This document shows, piece after piece, positions 55,433-64,000 of a DNA stretch of 64,000 nt. Position numbers and translations under genes: made by a program. The DNA comes from Actinomycetota bacterium (GTDB lineage Bacteria; Actinomycetota; Acidimicrobiia; Acidimicrobiales; Microtrichaceae). Positions within the stretch are counted from its first letter, which is position 1. Every line of letters starts with the position of its first letter. Location: positions 62,001-126,000 of the forward strand of contig JADJBW010000014.1 of the NCBI GenBank assembly GCA_016703525.1, written 5' to 3'. Under the pieces are notes generated by a model. It ran no database searches. It was not told the origin of the DNA and was given only the letters and a program-made list of their open reading frames with translations.

Positions 55433-55804
55433 ATGGCAACTTCGACGACCCCGCGTCCCGACTCCGGCACCTCGCCCGCTCGTTCCACAGCCCGGAAGAC
55501 CAAGTCCTCGAGCAAGCGCCTGAGCCGTGCGGTCGTCCGCGATGTCGAGGCCGGATCGCAGGTCGACTGCCCGCACTGCGGCGAACGAGTCAAGTTCCAA
55601 GCCAAGATGCGCAACAAGCAGGTGATCTGCAACATCTACGTGCGCGGCCAGTGGAACCGAGTCGAGCACTACCACCTGGCGTGCTACCTCGAGGCCGGGC
55701 AACCGCACGGCAACGCCGACCTGCAGGCCGACACCCGTCGCGTCTCGGCGAACGCCCCCCGGCGCGACGCAGCCGCCGCCCAGGCTTCGGACGCCGGAGC
55801 GTAG
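55433..55804 (+). CDS. Zinc-ribbon protein, unknown function
   Basis: A 123-residue protein from ATG 55433. The Ser/Thr/Lys-rich N-terminus (TTPRPDSGTSPARSTARKTK) is followed by DCPHCGERVKFQAKMRNKQV, ICNIYVRGQWNRVEHYHLAC and YLEAGQPHG. The CxxC plus His/Cys positions suggest one structural zinc site. I recall similar small proteins in Actinobacteria but no function. Longer in-frame sequence upstream is not conserved. Convergent with cysC. Confidence 0.65.
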   Translation: MATSTTPRPDSGTSPARSTARKTKSSSKRLSRAVVRDVEAGSQVDCPHCGERVKFQAKMRNKQVICNIYVRGQWNRVEHYHLACYLEAGQPHGNADLQADTRRVSANAPRRDAAAAQASDAGA

Positions 55805-55807
55805 ACC

Positions 55808-56392
55808 TCAGGCAAGCGCCACGAGCACGGCGTCGGCCATCTCGGCCGGGCCGCCGGCTCCGGTTCCCAGCGTGAGCTCGGGGTTCACCGGCGCTTCGTA
55901 CGGATCGTCGATCCCCGTGAAGCCACGTATCTCGCCGCTCCGAGCTCGGGCGTACAGACCCTTCGGGTCGCGGCGCTCGCACTCCTCGATCGGCGTGTCG
56001 ACGAACACCTCGACAAAGCGCAGCCCGGCGGCCTCGACGCGGGCCCGTGCCGCTTCGCGGTCGGCCCGATACGGCGAGATCAGCGGCACGAGCACCACCA
56101 GCCCCGCCTCGGCCGCGAGCACCGCCACCTCGGCGACACGACGGATGTTCTCGCTGCGATCGGCAGCGCTGAAGCCGAGGTCGGCGTTGAGTCCGAGGCG
56201 CAGGTTGTCGCCGTCGAGCACGATCGCCGGCTGTCCGGCCGCCACCAGGCACGCCTCGACCTCGACTGCGACCGTCGACTTGCCGGAACCCGACAGGCCC
56301 GTGAACCACACCACGGCCCCGTGCACCGAGAGCGCCGACCAGCGCTCGGCGCGGCCGATCGCTGACGGGTGCCACACCACATCGTCGGTCAC
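55808..56392 (-). CDS. cysC: Adenylylsulfate (APS) kinase
   Basis: A 194-residue CysC phosphorylating APS to PAPS. Motifs: VVWFTGLSGSGKSTVAVEVE (P-loop), VLDGDNLRLGLNADLGFSAADRSENIRRVAEVA, LVPLISPYRADREAAR and EVFVDTPIEECERRDPKGLYARARSGEIRGFTGIDDPYEAP, which is complete and diagnostic. GTG 56392 overlaps the cysN stop (GTGA). It is separate from cysN, unlike the fused CysNC of mycobacteria. Confidence 0.96.
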   Translation of the reverse strand: MTDDVVWHPSAIGRAERWSALSVHGAVVWFTGLSGSGKSTVAVEVEACLVAAGQPAIVLDGDNLRLGLNADLGFSAADRSENIRRVAEVAVLAAEAGLVVLVPLISPYRADREAARARVEAAGLRFVEVFVDTPIEECERRDPKGLYARARSGEIRGFTGIDDPYEAPVNPELTLGTGAGGPAEMADAVLVALA

Positions 56393-57657
56393 GACCCCGG
56401 CGCCGATCCGAGCAGCATCCCGGCGCCGACCGTGTTGTTGGTTGCCTCGTCGATCAGCACGAACGACCCCGTCTCGCGGTTCCGCCGGTACTCGTCGGCG
56501 AGTAGCGGAAGGGTGGACCGAAACGTCGCGCGGCCGATCTCGTTGAGCCCGAGCGACGTTGCGTCGCCGTCGCGGTGCAGCGTGTTGACATCGAGCCGGT
56601 ACTGCAGATCGCGCACCAACACCCGAGCGGAGCGAGTGGTGTGCAGGATCGACAGCTTGCGGCCCGGCGCCAACTCGGAGCGATCGTCGAGCCAGCACAC
56701 CATCGCATCGAGATCCTGATTGGGCATCGGGTGGTTGTGGGGCCGGCAGATCATGTCGCCGCGGCTGATGTCGATCTCGTCCTCCAGCACCAGCGTGACC
56801 GACATGGGCGGGTAGGCCTCGTCGACGGGCCCGTCGAAGGTGTCGATGCGTGCGATCCGCGAGCTGAACCCCGACGGCAGCACCACCACCTCGTCGCCCG
56901 GGCGGAACACACCGCCGGCCACCCGGCCGGCGTAGCCGCGGTAGTCGTGGAACTCGGCTCCGTGCGGGCGCAGCACGTACTGCACCGGGAACCGGGCGTC
57001 GATCAGGTTGCGGTCCGACGCGATGTGCACCTCTTCCAGGTGATGCAACAGGGTGCTGCCTTCGTACCACGGCGTCGCCGCGCTCCGCTCGACCACGTTG
57101 TCGCCGTGCAACGCCGAGACGGGGATGAACGTCAGGTCGGCGATGTCGAGCTTGCGGGCGAAGTCGCGGAACTCGCTTCGGATCTCCTCGAAACGCTCCT
57201 CGGAGTAGTCGACGAGGTCCATCTTGTTGACAGCGAGCACGAGGTGCGGAATGCGCAGCAGCGAGGCGATGAACGCGTGCCGTCGCGACTGCTCGAGCAC
57301 GCCCTTGCGCGCATCGATCAACACGATCGCCAGGTCGGCGGTGGAGGCACCGGTGACCATGTTGCGCGTGTACTGCACATGTCCGGGCGTGTCGGCGATG
57401 ATGAACTTCCGGCGCGGCGTGGAGAAGTACCGGTACGCCACGTCGATGGTGATGCCCTGCTCGCGCTCGGCCCGCAGGCCGTCGGTGAGCAGCGCCAGGT
57501 TCGTGTACTCCGCTCCCATCTGCTCGCTGCTCGCCTCCACCGCGGCGAGCTGGTCGTCGAAGATCGACTTCGAGTCGTACAGCAGGCGCCCGATGAGCGT
57601 GGACTTGCCGTCGTCCACGCTGCCCGCCGTGGCGAATCGCAACATCTCGGTCGTCAT
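56389..57657 (-). CDS. cysN: Sulfate adenylyltransferase, GTPase subunit
   Basis: A 422-residue EF-Tu-like GTPase that drives ATP sulfurylase. G1: TAGSVDDGKSTLIGRLLYDSK. G2: EREQGITIDVAYRYF. G3: IADTPGHVQYTRNMVTGAS. G4: VLAVNKMDLVDYSEERF. Domains 2 and 3 follow with a standard C-terminus; there is no APS kinase fusion. ATG 57657 overlaps the cysD stop (ATGA). Confidence 0.96.
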   Translation of the reverse strand: MTTEMLRFATAGSVDDGKSTLIGRLLYDSKSIFDDQLAAVEASSEQMGAEYTNLALLTDGLRAEREQGITIDVAYRYFSTPRRKFIIADTPGHVQYTRNMVTGASTADLAIVLIDARKGVLEQSRRHAFIASLLRIPHLVLAVNKMDLVDYSEERFEEIRSEFRDFARKLDIADLTFIPVSALHGDNVVERSAATPWYEGSTLLHHLEEVHIASDRNLIDARFPVQYVLRPHGAEFHDYRGYAGRVAGGVFRPGDEVVVLPSGFSSRIARIDTFDGPVDEAYPPMSVTLVLEDEIDISRGDMICRPHNHPMPNQDLDAMVCWLDDRSELAPGRKLSILHTTRSARVLVRDLQYRLDVNTLHRDGDATSLGLNEIGRATFRSTLPLLADEYRRNRETGSFVLIDEATNNTVGAGMLLGSAPGS

Positions 57658-58562
57658 CAGAAGTACCCCTCGCGCTTGCGATCCTCCATCGCGGCCTCCG
57701 ACGCCCGGTCATCCGCGCGGGTTGCGCCGCGTTCGGTGATACGCGTCGCTGCGACCTCGGCGATGACCTCCGCCACGGTCGCCGCGCTCGACTCGACCGC
57801 ACCGGTGCACGTGGCGTCGCCGACCGTGCGGTACCGCACGACCCGGCGCTCGACCGTCTCGCCGTCGAGCAACGTGATCCACGGGTTCACGGCGAGCCAC
57901 ATGCCGTCGCGGCGGAAGACGTCGCGCTCGTGGGCGAAGTAGATCGACGGCAGCTCGATGCTCTCCTCGGCGATGTACTGCCAGATGTCGAGCTCGGTCC
58001 AGTTGCTCAGCGGGAACACCCGGATGTGCTCGCCGGGGTGGTGGCGGCCGTTGTAGAGGTGCCACAGCTCGGGCCGCTGACGCTTCGGGTCCCACTGGCC
58101 GAACTCGTCGCGAAACGACAGCACCCGCTCCTTGGCCCGGGCCTTCTCCTCGTCGCGCCGGGCGCCGCCGAACGCCGCGTCGAAGCGATGCTCCTCGATC
58201 CCCCGCAGCAGGGTCGTCGTCTGGAGCGGATTGCGGCTCGCCCGAGGGCCGGTCAGCTCGCGAACCCGGCCGGCGTCGATGTCGTCCTGCACGGACGCGA
58301 CCACCAGCCGGCATCCCGTCTCGGCGACCCGGCGATCGCGGTACTCGATGACCTCATCGAAGTTGTGGCCGGTGTCGACGTGCATCACCGGGAACGGCAG
58401 CTTGCACGGCCAGAACGCCTTCTCGGCGAGACGCAGCATCACGATCGAGTCCTTGCCGCCGCTGAAGAGCAGCACGGGCCGTTCGAAGGTCGCTGCGACC
58501 TCGCGGATGATGTGGATCGATTCGGCCTCGAGCTCGCGCAGGTGGCTCAGTCCGGCAGTCAT
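57657..58562 (-). CDS. cysD: Sulfate adenylyltransferase, small (PAPS reductase-like) subunit
   Basis: A 301-residue CysD, which forms APS from ATP and sulfate with CysN. Motifs: LRELEAESIHIIREVAATFERPVLLFSGGKDSIVML (PP-loop SGGKDS), VMHVDTGHNFDEVIEYRD, FDAAFGGARRDEEKARAKERV and RVFPLSNWTELDIWQYI. First gene of cysD-cysN-cysC; no PAPS reductase or transporter is in the window. ATG 58562 has a TAGCTT box 8 nt upstream. Confidence 0.97.
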   Translation of the reverse strand: MTAGLSHLRELEAESIHIIREVAATFERPVLLFSGGKDSIVMLRLAEKAFWPCKLPFPVMHVDTGHNFDEVIEYRDRRVAETGCRLVVASVQDDIDAGRVRELTGPRASRNPLQTTTLLRGIEEHRFDAAFGGARRDEEKARAKERVLSFRDEFGQWDPKRQRPELWHLYNGRHHPGEHIRVFPLSNWTELDIWQYIAEESIELPSIYFAHERDVFRRDGMWLAVNPWITLLDGETVERRVVRYRTVGDATCTGAVESSAATVAEVIAEVAATRITERGATRADDRASEAAMEDRKREGYF

Positions 58563-58570
58563 GGGGCGCC

Positions 58571-58576
58571 AAGCTA
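58571..58576 (-). promoter_or_regulatory. -10 box (TAGCTT), leaderless start of cysDNC
   Basis: TAGCTT on the minus strand ends 8 nt before ATG 58562. Divergent from glgP. Confidence 0.45.
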
Positions 58577-58628
58577 CCCATTCACGACCTCCTTGGTCGA
58601 CTTTTGGGACAACAGGGCGAACGGGTGT

Positions 58629-61220
58629 GTGAACTCCCTGCGCGTCGAGCCCGATCGGTCGGAACCGTCGGAGGCCACCGCTAGCCTGATCCCTATCAAG
58701 ACGAACCACACCTTCACCGTCGTCGCCCGCGTTCCCCCCGCACTCGAATCTCTCGCCGCGATCACCTCGAATCTCGGCTGGGTGTTCGACCCGCGCGTCC
58801 GCGAGCTCTTCCGCACGATCGACCCCGACGCGATCGACCTCCTCGGCCTCGACCCGCTGGCCGTACTCAACCGTGCGAGCGCGACTCGCCTCGAGACGCT
58901 CGCGGCCGACCCCACCTTCGTTCGCCGCGCCGACGAGCTCCTCGCGGCGCTCCAGGCGCCGCCGGCCGAGGTGCCGTGGGGCCGCCGACGAGACTTCCCC
59001 CTCGTCGCCTACTTCTCCCCCGAGTTCGGACTCGCCGCGTCGGTGCCGCAGTACTCGGGCGGCCTCGGCGTGCTCGCCGGCGACCACCTGAAGGCCGCCG
59101 CCGACCTCCACCTGCCGATCGTGGGCGTGGGCCTGTTCTACCGGTCGGGCTACTTCCGCCAGATCATCGATCGCGAAGGTCGCCAGCAGGAGCGGTTCCC
59201 GTGGCTGCACCCCGCCGAGCTCGCGCTCCACCGCGTCGACGACATCCAGGTGTCGATCACGCTCGCGGCGCAGATGGCGCAGGCCTCCGTGTGGCGCGCC
59301 CGCATCGGCCCCAACGACCTGTATCTGCTCGACACCCATATCCCCGGCGAGCACGGCCCCGACCAGCTGGTCAACGACCGGCTCTACGGCGGTGGGTCCG
59401 AGGAACGCATCCGCCAGGAGATGCTGCTCGGGGTCGGTGGCTTCCGGGCGCTCCGGGCGCTCGGGCTCGACGCGCAGGTGTTCCACCTGAACGAGGGCCA
59501 CGCCGGATTCCTCACCCTCGAGCGCATTCGGGTCGCCATGTCCGAGGACGGCCTCAGCTTCGACGAGGCGGTCGAATCGGTGCGCGCCTCGATGCTGTTC
59601 ACCACCCACACCCCGGTCCCGGCCGGCATCGACCGGTTCCCGCGCGACCTGGTGGCCCGCTACTTCGCCTGGTGGTGCGCCGAGACCGGCGTGGCGATGG
59701 ACACGCTGCTCGCGCTGGGCTCGGAGCCCGCCGGCGACCCCAACGTGTTCAACCTCGCCCACATGAGCCTGCGCCTGTGCGGCGACGCCAACGCTGTGTC
59801 GATCCTGCACGGCGACGTGAGCCGATCGATGTTCTCGTCGCTGTGGCCCGACTTCCCGGTCGACGACGTGCCCATCGGAGCGGTCACCAACGGCGTGCAC
59901 GCGCCCACGTTCATGGCCGACGAGATCACCCAACTGCTCGACGAGAACGTGGGACCCGACTGGCCCACCGCCGCGCCCGAACGCTTCCGGGCCATCCACG
60001 CGAGCACCGACGCCCAGCTCTGGTCGGCGCGCAACGCCGGACGACGCCACCTGGTGGAGTTCGTGCGCGCCCGCACGCTCGCGACGCTGGCACGCCGCGC
60101 CGCGATGGGCACCAACGGCGACGATCACAGCTGGGTCGACGACCAGCTCGATCCCGGCGTGTTGACCATCGGTTTCGCCCGTCGCTTCGCCACCTACAAG
60201 CGGGCGACGCTGCTGCTGACCGACATGGAACGCCTGCGCCGCCTGCTGCTCGGCGACCGGCCGATCCAGCTGGTGTTCGCCGGCAAGGCACACCCCGCCG
60301 ACGATCCCGGCAAGGAGTTCCTTCGTTCGGTCGCGCATCTCTCGGCCAACCCCGAGCTTCGGCACCGGGTTGCCTTCGTCGAGGATTACGACCTCGACGC
60401 CGGCCGCATGCTCACCCGCGGGGTCGACGTGTGGCTCAACACTCCCCTGCGCCCCATGGAGGCGTGCGGCACGAGCGGCATGAAGGCTGCCCTCAACGGC
60501 GTGCTCAACCTGTCGGTGCGCGACGGCTGGTGGGACGAGGCGTACCGCCCCGAACTCGGATGGGCGATCCCGACCACCGACGGGCTCGACGATGCCGAGC
60601 GCGACCGCATCGAATCCGGATGGCTGTACGAGATCATCGAGAACGAGGTCGTCCCGAAGTTCTACGAGCGCGACGCCGCGGGCATCCCCGTCGGTTGGAC
60701 CACGGCCATGGCCGCGTGCCTCGAGCATCTGGTCCCGCGCTTCCACGCCGGGCGGATGGTCCGCCAGTACGCCGAAGCGCACTACCTGCCGGTCGCCGAG
60801 CGGGCGGGCGAGCTCCACGCCGCCGACGATCGGTCGGTGCGTGAACTCGCCGCCTGGCGCCAGCGCGTGAGCGCCGCCTGGGCGGGCGTGCGGGTGGTGT
60901 CGATCGCGCCCCCGTTCGACGTGCACGCGAACGAAACCGTGCAGCTCGCCGCCGAGGTGCAGCTCGGGTCGCTGCTCCCCGACGAGGTTCGCGTCGAATA
61001 CGCGGTCGGCCCAGTCGGGCCCGACGGCGAGCTGACCGACGCCGACTTCGTCGAGATGGTTCCGGCCGAGGCGCCCCGCGGTCCGGACGGCACGTTCCAG
61101 TACGTCGCGCCGTTCGTGTGCGACCGGCCCGGGACGATGGGCTACGCCGTGCGCGTCGTGCCGTTCCACCCCGCGCTGCATCGCTGGAGCGACCTCGCGC
61201 TCATTCGCTGGGCCGACTGA
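58629..61220 (+). CDS. glgP: Alpha-glucan phosphorylase (GT35, short actinobacterial type)
   Basis: A glycogen/maltodextrin phosphorylase of about 863 residues. A DUF3417-like N-terminal domain (ESLAAITSNLGWVFDPRVRELF) precedes the GT35 core: YFSPEFGLAASVPQYSGGLG, HLNEGHAGFLTLERIR, FTTHTPVPAGIDRF, GAVTNGVHAPTF, GFARRFATYKRATLLL and the PLP-Lys region EACGTSGMKAALNGVLNLSV with DGWWDEAY. GTG 58629 is tentative: a TAGCCT at 58682 could mark a later transcript start, but no good downstream start codon is seen. With the GH57 protein and glgB it forms an alpha-glucan module. Confidence 0.93.
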   Translation: MNSLRVEPDRSEPSEATASLIPIKTNHTFTVVARVPPALESLAAITSNLGWVFDPRVRELFRTIDPDAIDLLGLDPLAVLNRASATRLETLAADPTFVRRADELLAALQAPPAEVPWGRRRDFPLVAYFSPEFGLAASVPQYSGGLGVLAGDHLKAAADLHLPIVGVGLFYRSGYFRQIIDREGRQQERFPWLHPAELALHRVDDIQVSITLAAQMAQASVWRARIGPNDLYLLDTHIPGEHGPDQLVNDRLYGGGSEERIRQEMLLGVGGFRALRALGLDAQVFHLNEGHAGFLTLERIRVAMSEDGLSFDEAVESVRASMLFTTHTPVPAGIDRFPRDLVARYFAWWCAETGVAMDTLLALGSEPAGDPNVFNLAHMSLRLCGDANAVSILHGDVSRSMFSSLWPDFPVDDVPIGAVTNGVHAPTFMADEITQLLDENVGPDWPTAAPERFRAIHASTDAQLWSARNAGRRHLVEFVRARTLATLARRAAMGTNGDDHSWVDDQLDPGVLTIGFARRFATYKRATLLLTDMERLRRLLLGDRPIQLVFAGKAHPADDPGKEFLRSVAHLSANPELRHRVAFVEDYDLDAGRMLTRGVDVWLNTPLRPMEACGTSGMKAALNGVLNLSVRDGWWDEAYRPELGWAIPTTDGLDDAERDRIESGWLYEIIENEVVPKFYERDAAGIPVGWTTAMAACLEHLVPRFHAGRMVRQYAEAHYLPVAERAGELHAADDRSVRELAAWRQRVSAAWAGVRVVSIAPPFDVHANETVQLAAEVQLGSLLPDEVRVEYAVGPVGPDGELTDADFVEMVPAEAPRGPDGTFQYVAPFVCDRPGTMGYAVRVVPFHPALHRWSDLALIRWAD

Positions 61221-62646
61221 CCTCCTCGTCGCCCAAGCCGTGGTCGCGCCACTGCGCGTCGAGCCACTCCCGCAGGTCGACCCCGCCCAACACCGACAGC
61301 CGCCGCACCGCCTCGGTCGCCTGGTGCACGGTCTGGCGCGTCTCGATGCGGTCGGCCGTGTCGAAGAACCAGGCGCAGCTCGACCATGCCTCCAGGCGAA
61401 GGCGCTCGGCCTCCATCCACGCCCAGACCCGCTGAGGGTCGGCACCGCTCGCCGCGTGCGACGCCAGGAACGACGCTCGTACCTGCCCCGACGACGGCGT
61501 GCCGCTCGCGGCCAATACCGTGCCGTAGTCGTCGCGCGCTGCCCACGGATCGACCAGGTCGCGGTCGGCCTCGCCCTCCATGATCCGACGCGCCGCGTCG
61601 TCCACCGCGTCGAGCACGTCGCGCAACGGGCGCCGCCGCGACTGCGACGTGCCCGATTCGAAGCGACACACGCACTCCGAGCGCCACCGCTCGACGCCGT
61701 GACCGCAACTCCAGGCGGTGCGCTCCACGAGCCAGCCGTCACGATGCACGCCCACCTCGTCGAGATAGTCGGCGACCACGCATCGACGCAGACCGCCGTG
61801 CGCGTCCCACTCGTCCATCGCCCGGGCGAGCGCCATCTCGCCGAATCGATGGTGATGGCCGAAGGTCTCGATGTCGGTCGACACGATCACCAGGGGTGGG
61901 ATGTCGACGGTGTCGCCCGACCGCGCCGAGCGAAGCGCGAACTCGGCAGCGGACGTCACTCGATTCGCGAGCGCCACGCCGTCGCGCAGCAGGTCGCCGA
62001 AGGCGACGGCGTGCGACACCTCGCCGTCGTAGGGGACCAACACGAACGGCCGTCCCGACGGCAACACGATGCGCACCGGGTAGTGCGGCGAGGCCGCCGA
62101 CGGCGGTGCGCCCTGGTCGCGCGCCCGCACCTGATGCGGCGCGACGACCGTCCACGACAGGCCGGCGTCGGCCGCCGCCTCGAGCGACGCCGAATCGACG
62201 GCGGTCTCGGGGAACCAGACACCCTCGGGCTCGCGCCCGAACCGGGCCCGGAAGTCGGCGTTGCCCCAGCGCAGGACGGTGGCGCGGTCCCGCTCGGGGG
62301 TAAGCGGAAGGATCGCATGCACCCACGGGTGCGCCATCGCCCCCCGACCGAGCGAGTCGCCCTGGTGGACGGCCTCCGCGATGTCGGGCCGGTGCCGGTC
62401 GAACCACACGCCGAGCGTCGGGCCGAGGTCGAAGTTCACCCGTGACCACAGGTTGGTCCGCGACACCTCCTCGCCGTGCTCGCCGAGGCGGCGGGCCGCG
62501 GCGAGCGGCGCGTAGCACTCGGCCGAGATCCGCCCGTTCCAGTCGTGGAACGGTTCGGCGCCCGGCTGCACGGGCACCTCGCCGGTGACCGGGTCCTCAC
62601 GCGGCGGCTGGTACGCGTGACCGTGAACGCAGACGAACGCGGTCAT
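61201..62646 (-). CDS. GH57 family glycoside hydrolase (DUF3536 type)
   Basis: A 481-residue GH57 protein. The N-terminus VCVHGHAYQPPREDPVTGEV is the GH57 HGHxxQPPR signature. The region WFPETAVDSASLEAAADAGL carries the presumed nucleophile Glu, and VIVSTDIETFGHHHRFGEMALARAM contains the acid Asp. The C-terminal half is DUF3536-like (WSCGHGVERWRSECVC). Members act as alpha-amylase or 4-alpha-glucanotransferase/branching enzymes on alpha-glucans; the exact reaction is not determined. ATG 62646 overlaps the glgB stop, and its end overlaps the convergent glgP end by 20 nt. Confidence 0.88.
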   Translation of the reverse strand: MTAFVCVHGHAYQPPREDPVTGEVPVQPGAEPFHDWNGRISAECYAPLAAARRLGEHGEEVSRTNLWSRVNFDLGPTLGVWFDRHRPDIAEAVHQGDSLGRGAMAHPWVHAILPLTPERDRATVLRWGNADFRARFGREPEGVWFPETAVDSASLEAAADAGLSWTVVAPHQVRARDQGAPPSAASPHYPVRIVLPSGRPFVLVPYDGEVSHAVAFGDLLRDGVALANRVTSAAEFALRSARSGDTVDIPPLVIVSTDIETFGHHHRFGEMALARAMDEWDAHGGLRRCVVADYLDEVGVHRDGWLVERTAWSCGHGVERWRSECVCRFESGTSQSRRRPLRDVLDAVDDAARRIMEGEADRDLVDPWAARDDYGTVLAASGTPSSGQVRASFLASHAASGADPQRVWAWMEAERLRLEAWSSCAWFFDTADRIETRQTVHQATEAVRRLSVLGGVDLREWLDAQWRDHGLGDEEVSRPSE

Positions 62647-64000
62647 GGCGCAACGCCTCGATACAGCGAGATCGCGAGCGGACCCAAGGTGAACTCCCCC
62701 GACCGGGTTCGGCCGTGATGCGGCTGATCCTGTGCCTGCACGGACCGCACCACCGGATAACCGCTCCCACCGTAGAGGCGATCGTCGCTGTTCAACACCA
62801 GTTCCCACGTGCCGTCGGCGGGAAGCCCGACCCGGTACGCGTCGCGCGGTATCGGCGTGAAGTTCGCCGTGACGACGAGCGCTTCGGCCGGGTCGAGCGC
62901 GTTGCGCTGCCACGCCACGACGCTGCGCTCGCGGTCGGAGCAGTCGATCCACTCGAACCCGTGCGCCTCGTCGTCGAGCTCGCGCAGCGCCGGGTAGGCC
63001 GCGCGGGCGCGGTTCACGGCCCGCAACCAGTCGCGCACGCCGGAATGCTCGGCGTGATCAAGCAGCCACCACGGCAGCTCGTCGTCGTGGTTCCACTCCC
63101 ACGGCGTGGCGAGCTCGCCACCCATGAACACGAGCGGGACGCCGGGGCTGAACGCCTGATGGCCGAAGAGCAGCCGCAGGTTCGCGAGCTGCTGCCAGCG
63201 ATCGCCCGCCATCTTGGCGAGCAGCGAGCCCTTGCCGTGCACGACCTCGTCGTGCGACAGCGGCAGCAGGAACCGCTCCGACCATGAGTACATCGGGCGG
63301 AACGTGAGCTCGTCGTGGTGCCACCCGCGATGGACCGGGTCGCGGCCCAGGTAGTCGAGCGTGTCGTGCATCCAGCCGAGATCCCACTTGCGGTCGAAGC
63401 CGAGCCCGCCGTGGGCCGGGTCGTGCGTGACGCCGGGCCACGACGTCGACTCCTCGGCGATCACCAGCACGCCCGGGACCGCCGCGTGAAGCTCGGTCGT
63501 GAGGTGGCGCAGCAGGTCCACCGCTTCGAGGTTCTCGCGCCCCCCGTGCACGTTCGGAATCCACGAGCCGGCCTCGCGTGCGTAGTCGCGGTAGAGCATC
63601 GACGCGACCGCGTCGACCCGTATCCCGTCGACGTGGTAGCGCTCGACCCACCACCGCGCGCTCGACACCAGGAAGGCGCGCACCTCGGGCCGAGCCCAGT
63701 CGAACACGAGGCTGCCCCACTCGGGATGCTCGCCCTCGCGCGGGTCGCCGTACTCGTAGAGCGACCAGCCGTCGAAGCGAGCGAGGCCGTGCGCATCGGT
63801 CGGGAAGTGCGCGGGCACCCAGTCGAGGATCACACCCACGCCACGCCGGTGGAGCCGGTCGACGAACCCGGCGAACTCGGCAGGCGTGCCGTACCTGGCG
63901 GTCGGGGCGAAGAACCCGGTCACGTGATAGCCCCACGACCCGCCGAAGGGGTGTTCCATCACCGGCATCAACTCGACGTGGGTGAAGCCGAGGTCGAGCA
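62643..64000 (-). CDS. glgB: 1,4-alpha-glucan branching enzyme GlgB (N-terminus beyond the window)
   Basis: C-terminal 452 residues of GlgB (GH13), which makes alpha-1,6 branches in glycogen. Visible motifs: DLGFTHVELMPVMEHPFGGSWGYHVTGFFAPTARYG, VILDWVPAHFPTD, VDGIRVDAVASMLY (catalytic Asp), VLVIAEESTSWPGVTH (acid Glu), WDLGWMHDTLDYL, LPLSHDEVVHGKGSLLAKM (transition-state His-Asp) and the C-terminal beta-sandwich to TGA 62643. The 5' part with the CBM48 domain lies outside. It is followed by the GH57 gene in an overlapping operon. Confidence 0.96.
   Translation of the reverse strand, partial: LDLGFTHVELMPVMEHPFGGSWGYHVTGFFAPTARYGTPAEFAGFVDRLHRRGVGVILDWVPAHFPTDAHGLARFDGWSLYEYGDPREGEHPEWGSLVFDWARPEVRAFLVSSARWWVERYHVDGIRVDAVASMLYRDYAREAGSWIPNVHGGRENLEAVDLLRHLTTELHAAVPGVLVIAEESTSWPGVTHDPAHGGLGFDRKWDLGWMHDTLDYLGRDPVHRGWHHDELTFRPMYSWSERFLLPLSHDEVVHGKGSLLAKMAGDRWQQLANLRLLFGHQAFSPGVPLVFMGGELATPWEWNHDDELPWWLLDHAEHSGVRDWLRAVNRARAAYPALRELDDEAHGFEWIDCSDRERSVVAWQRNALDPAEALVVTANFTPIPRDAYRVGLPADGTWELVLNSDDRLYGGSGYPVVRSVQAQDQPHHGRTRSGEFTLGPLAISLYRGVAP

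Noticed and set aside
57657..61742. A 1361-codon minus-strand frame including cysD
   Set aside because: Only 57657-58562 is cysD; the upstream part is antisense to glgP.

Overview
The window is very GC-rich, densely coded actinobacterial chromosome, most likely from class Acidimicrobiia (Ilumatobacter-like). This rests on gene content and order: a WhiG-type sigma factor beside rpsB, an Rv2927c-like (SepIVA) gene inside the coaD-rnc-smc block, a fused Kgd 2-oxoglutarate enzyme, an HRDC-bearing UvrD2, a mycothiol-type PIG-L deacetylase and a 13E12/HNH protein. Many genes start right at a predicted transcription start, with a TANNNT -10 box only 6-8 nt before the start codon. No tRNA, rRNA, CRISPR array, insertion sequence or prophage was seen.

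Layout. 1-10.9 kb (minus) is a housekeeping block transcribed toward position 1: ffh, rpsP, khpA, rimM, trmD, rplS, yraN, a YceH-family gene, comM, dprA, xerC, whiG, a degenerate LytM/M23 protein and the 5' end of rpsB. 10.9-15.7 kb (minus) holds a BON/OmpA pseudogene, a 947-residue lipoprotein of unknown function, a pair of hairpin repeats and ftsY. 15.9-20.3 kb (plus) is a MoxR-DUF58-VWA operon, a small lipoprotein and a DUF1697 gene. 20.3-31.6 kb (minus) is one long run: DAK/DhaL-like gene, recG, rsmD, coaD, sepIVA-like, yceD, rpmF, acpP, rnc, a strongly diverged mutM-family gene and smc. Start/stop overlaps are frequent throughout.

31.8-48.9 kb mixes rpmB, a cold-shock-like gene, pckG, small unknown genes, a PIG-L deacetylase/CoA-transferase/hydrolase operon, a PH-SHOCT membrane protein, uvrD2, a thioesterase, xthA, kgd, a HAD hydrolase and a NYN-S1 protein that runs in frame into a Lys/Ala/Pro histone-like tail. 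48.9-55.8 kb carries ettA followed by an accessory stretch with strong A/C bias on the plus strand (lipoprotein plus secreted-protein pair, 13E12/HNH protein), then YceI and a zinc-ribbon protein. 55.8-58.6 kb is the sulfate activation operon cysD-cysN-cysC. 58.6-64 kb is an alpha-glucan set: glgP, a GH57 protein and glgB (5' end beyond the window).

A cross-cutting observation is that at least ten genes, including smc, rnc and rpmB, are broken by one- or two-base indels, mostly in short homopolymers, where the neighbouring frame resumes a well-conserved protein. The spread over unrelated and essential genes suggests base-calling or assembly errors, so these genes are annotated as single loci across the breaks.
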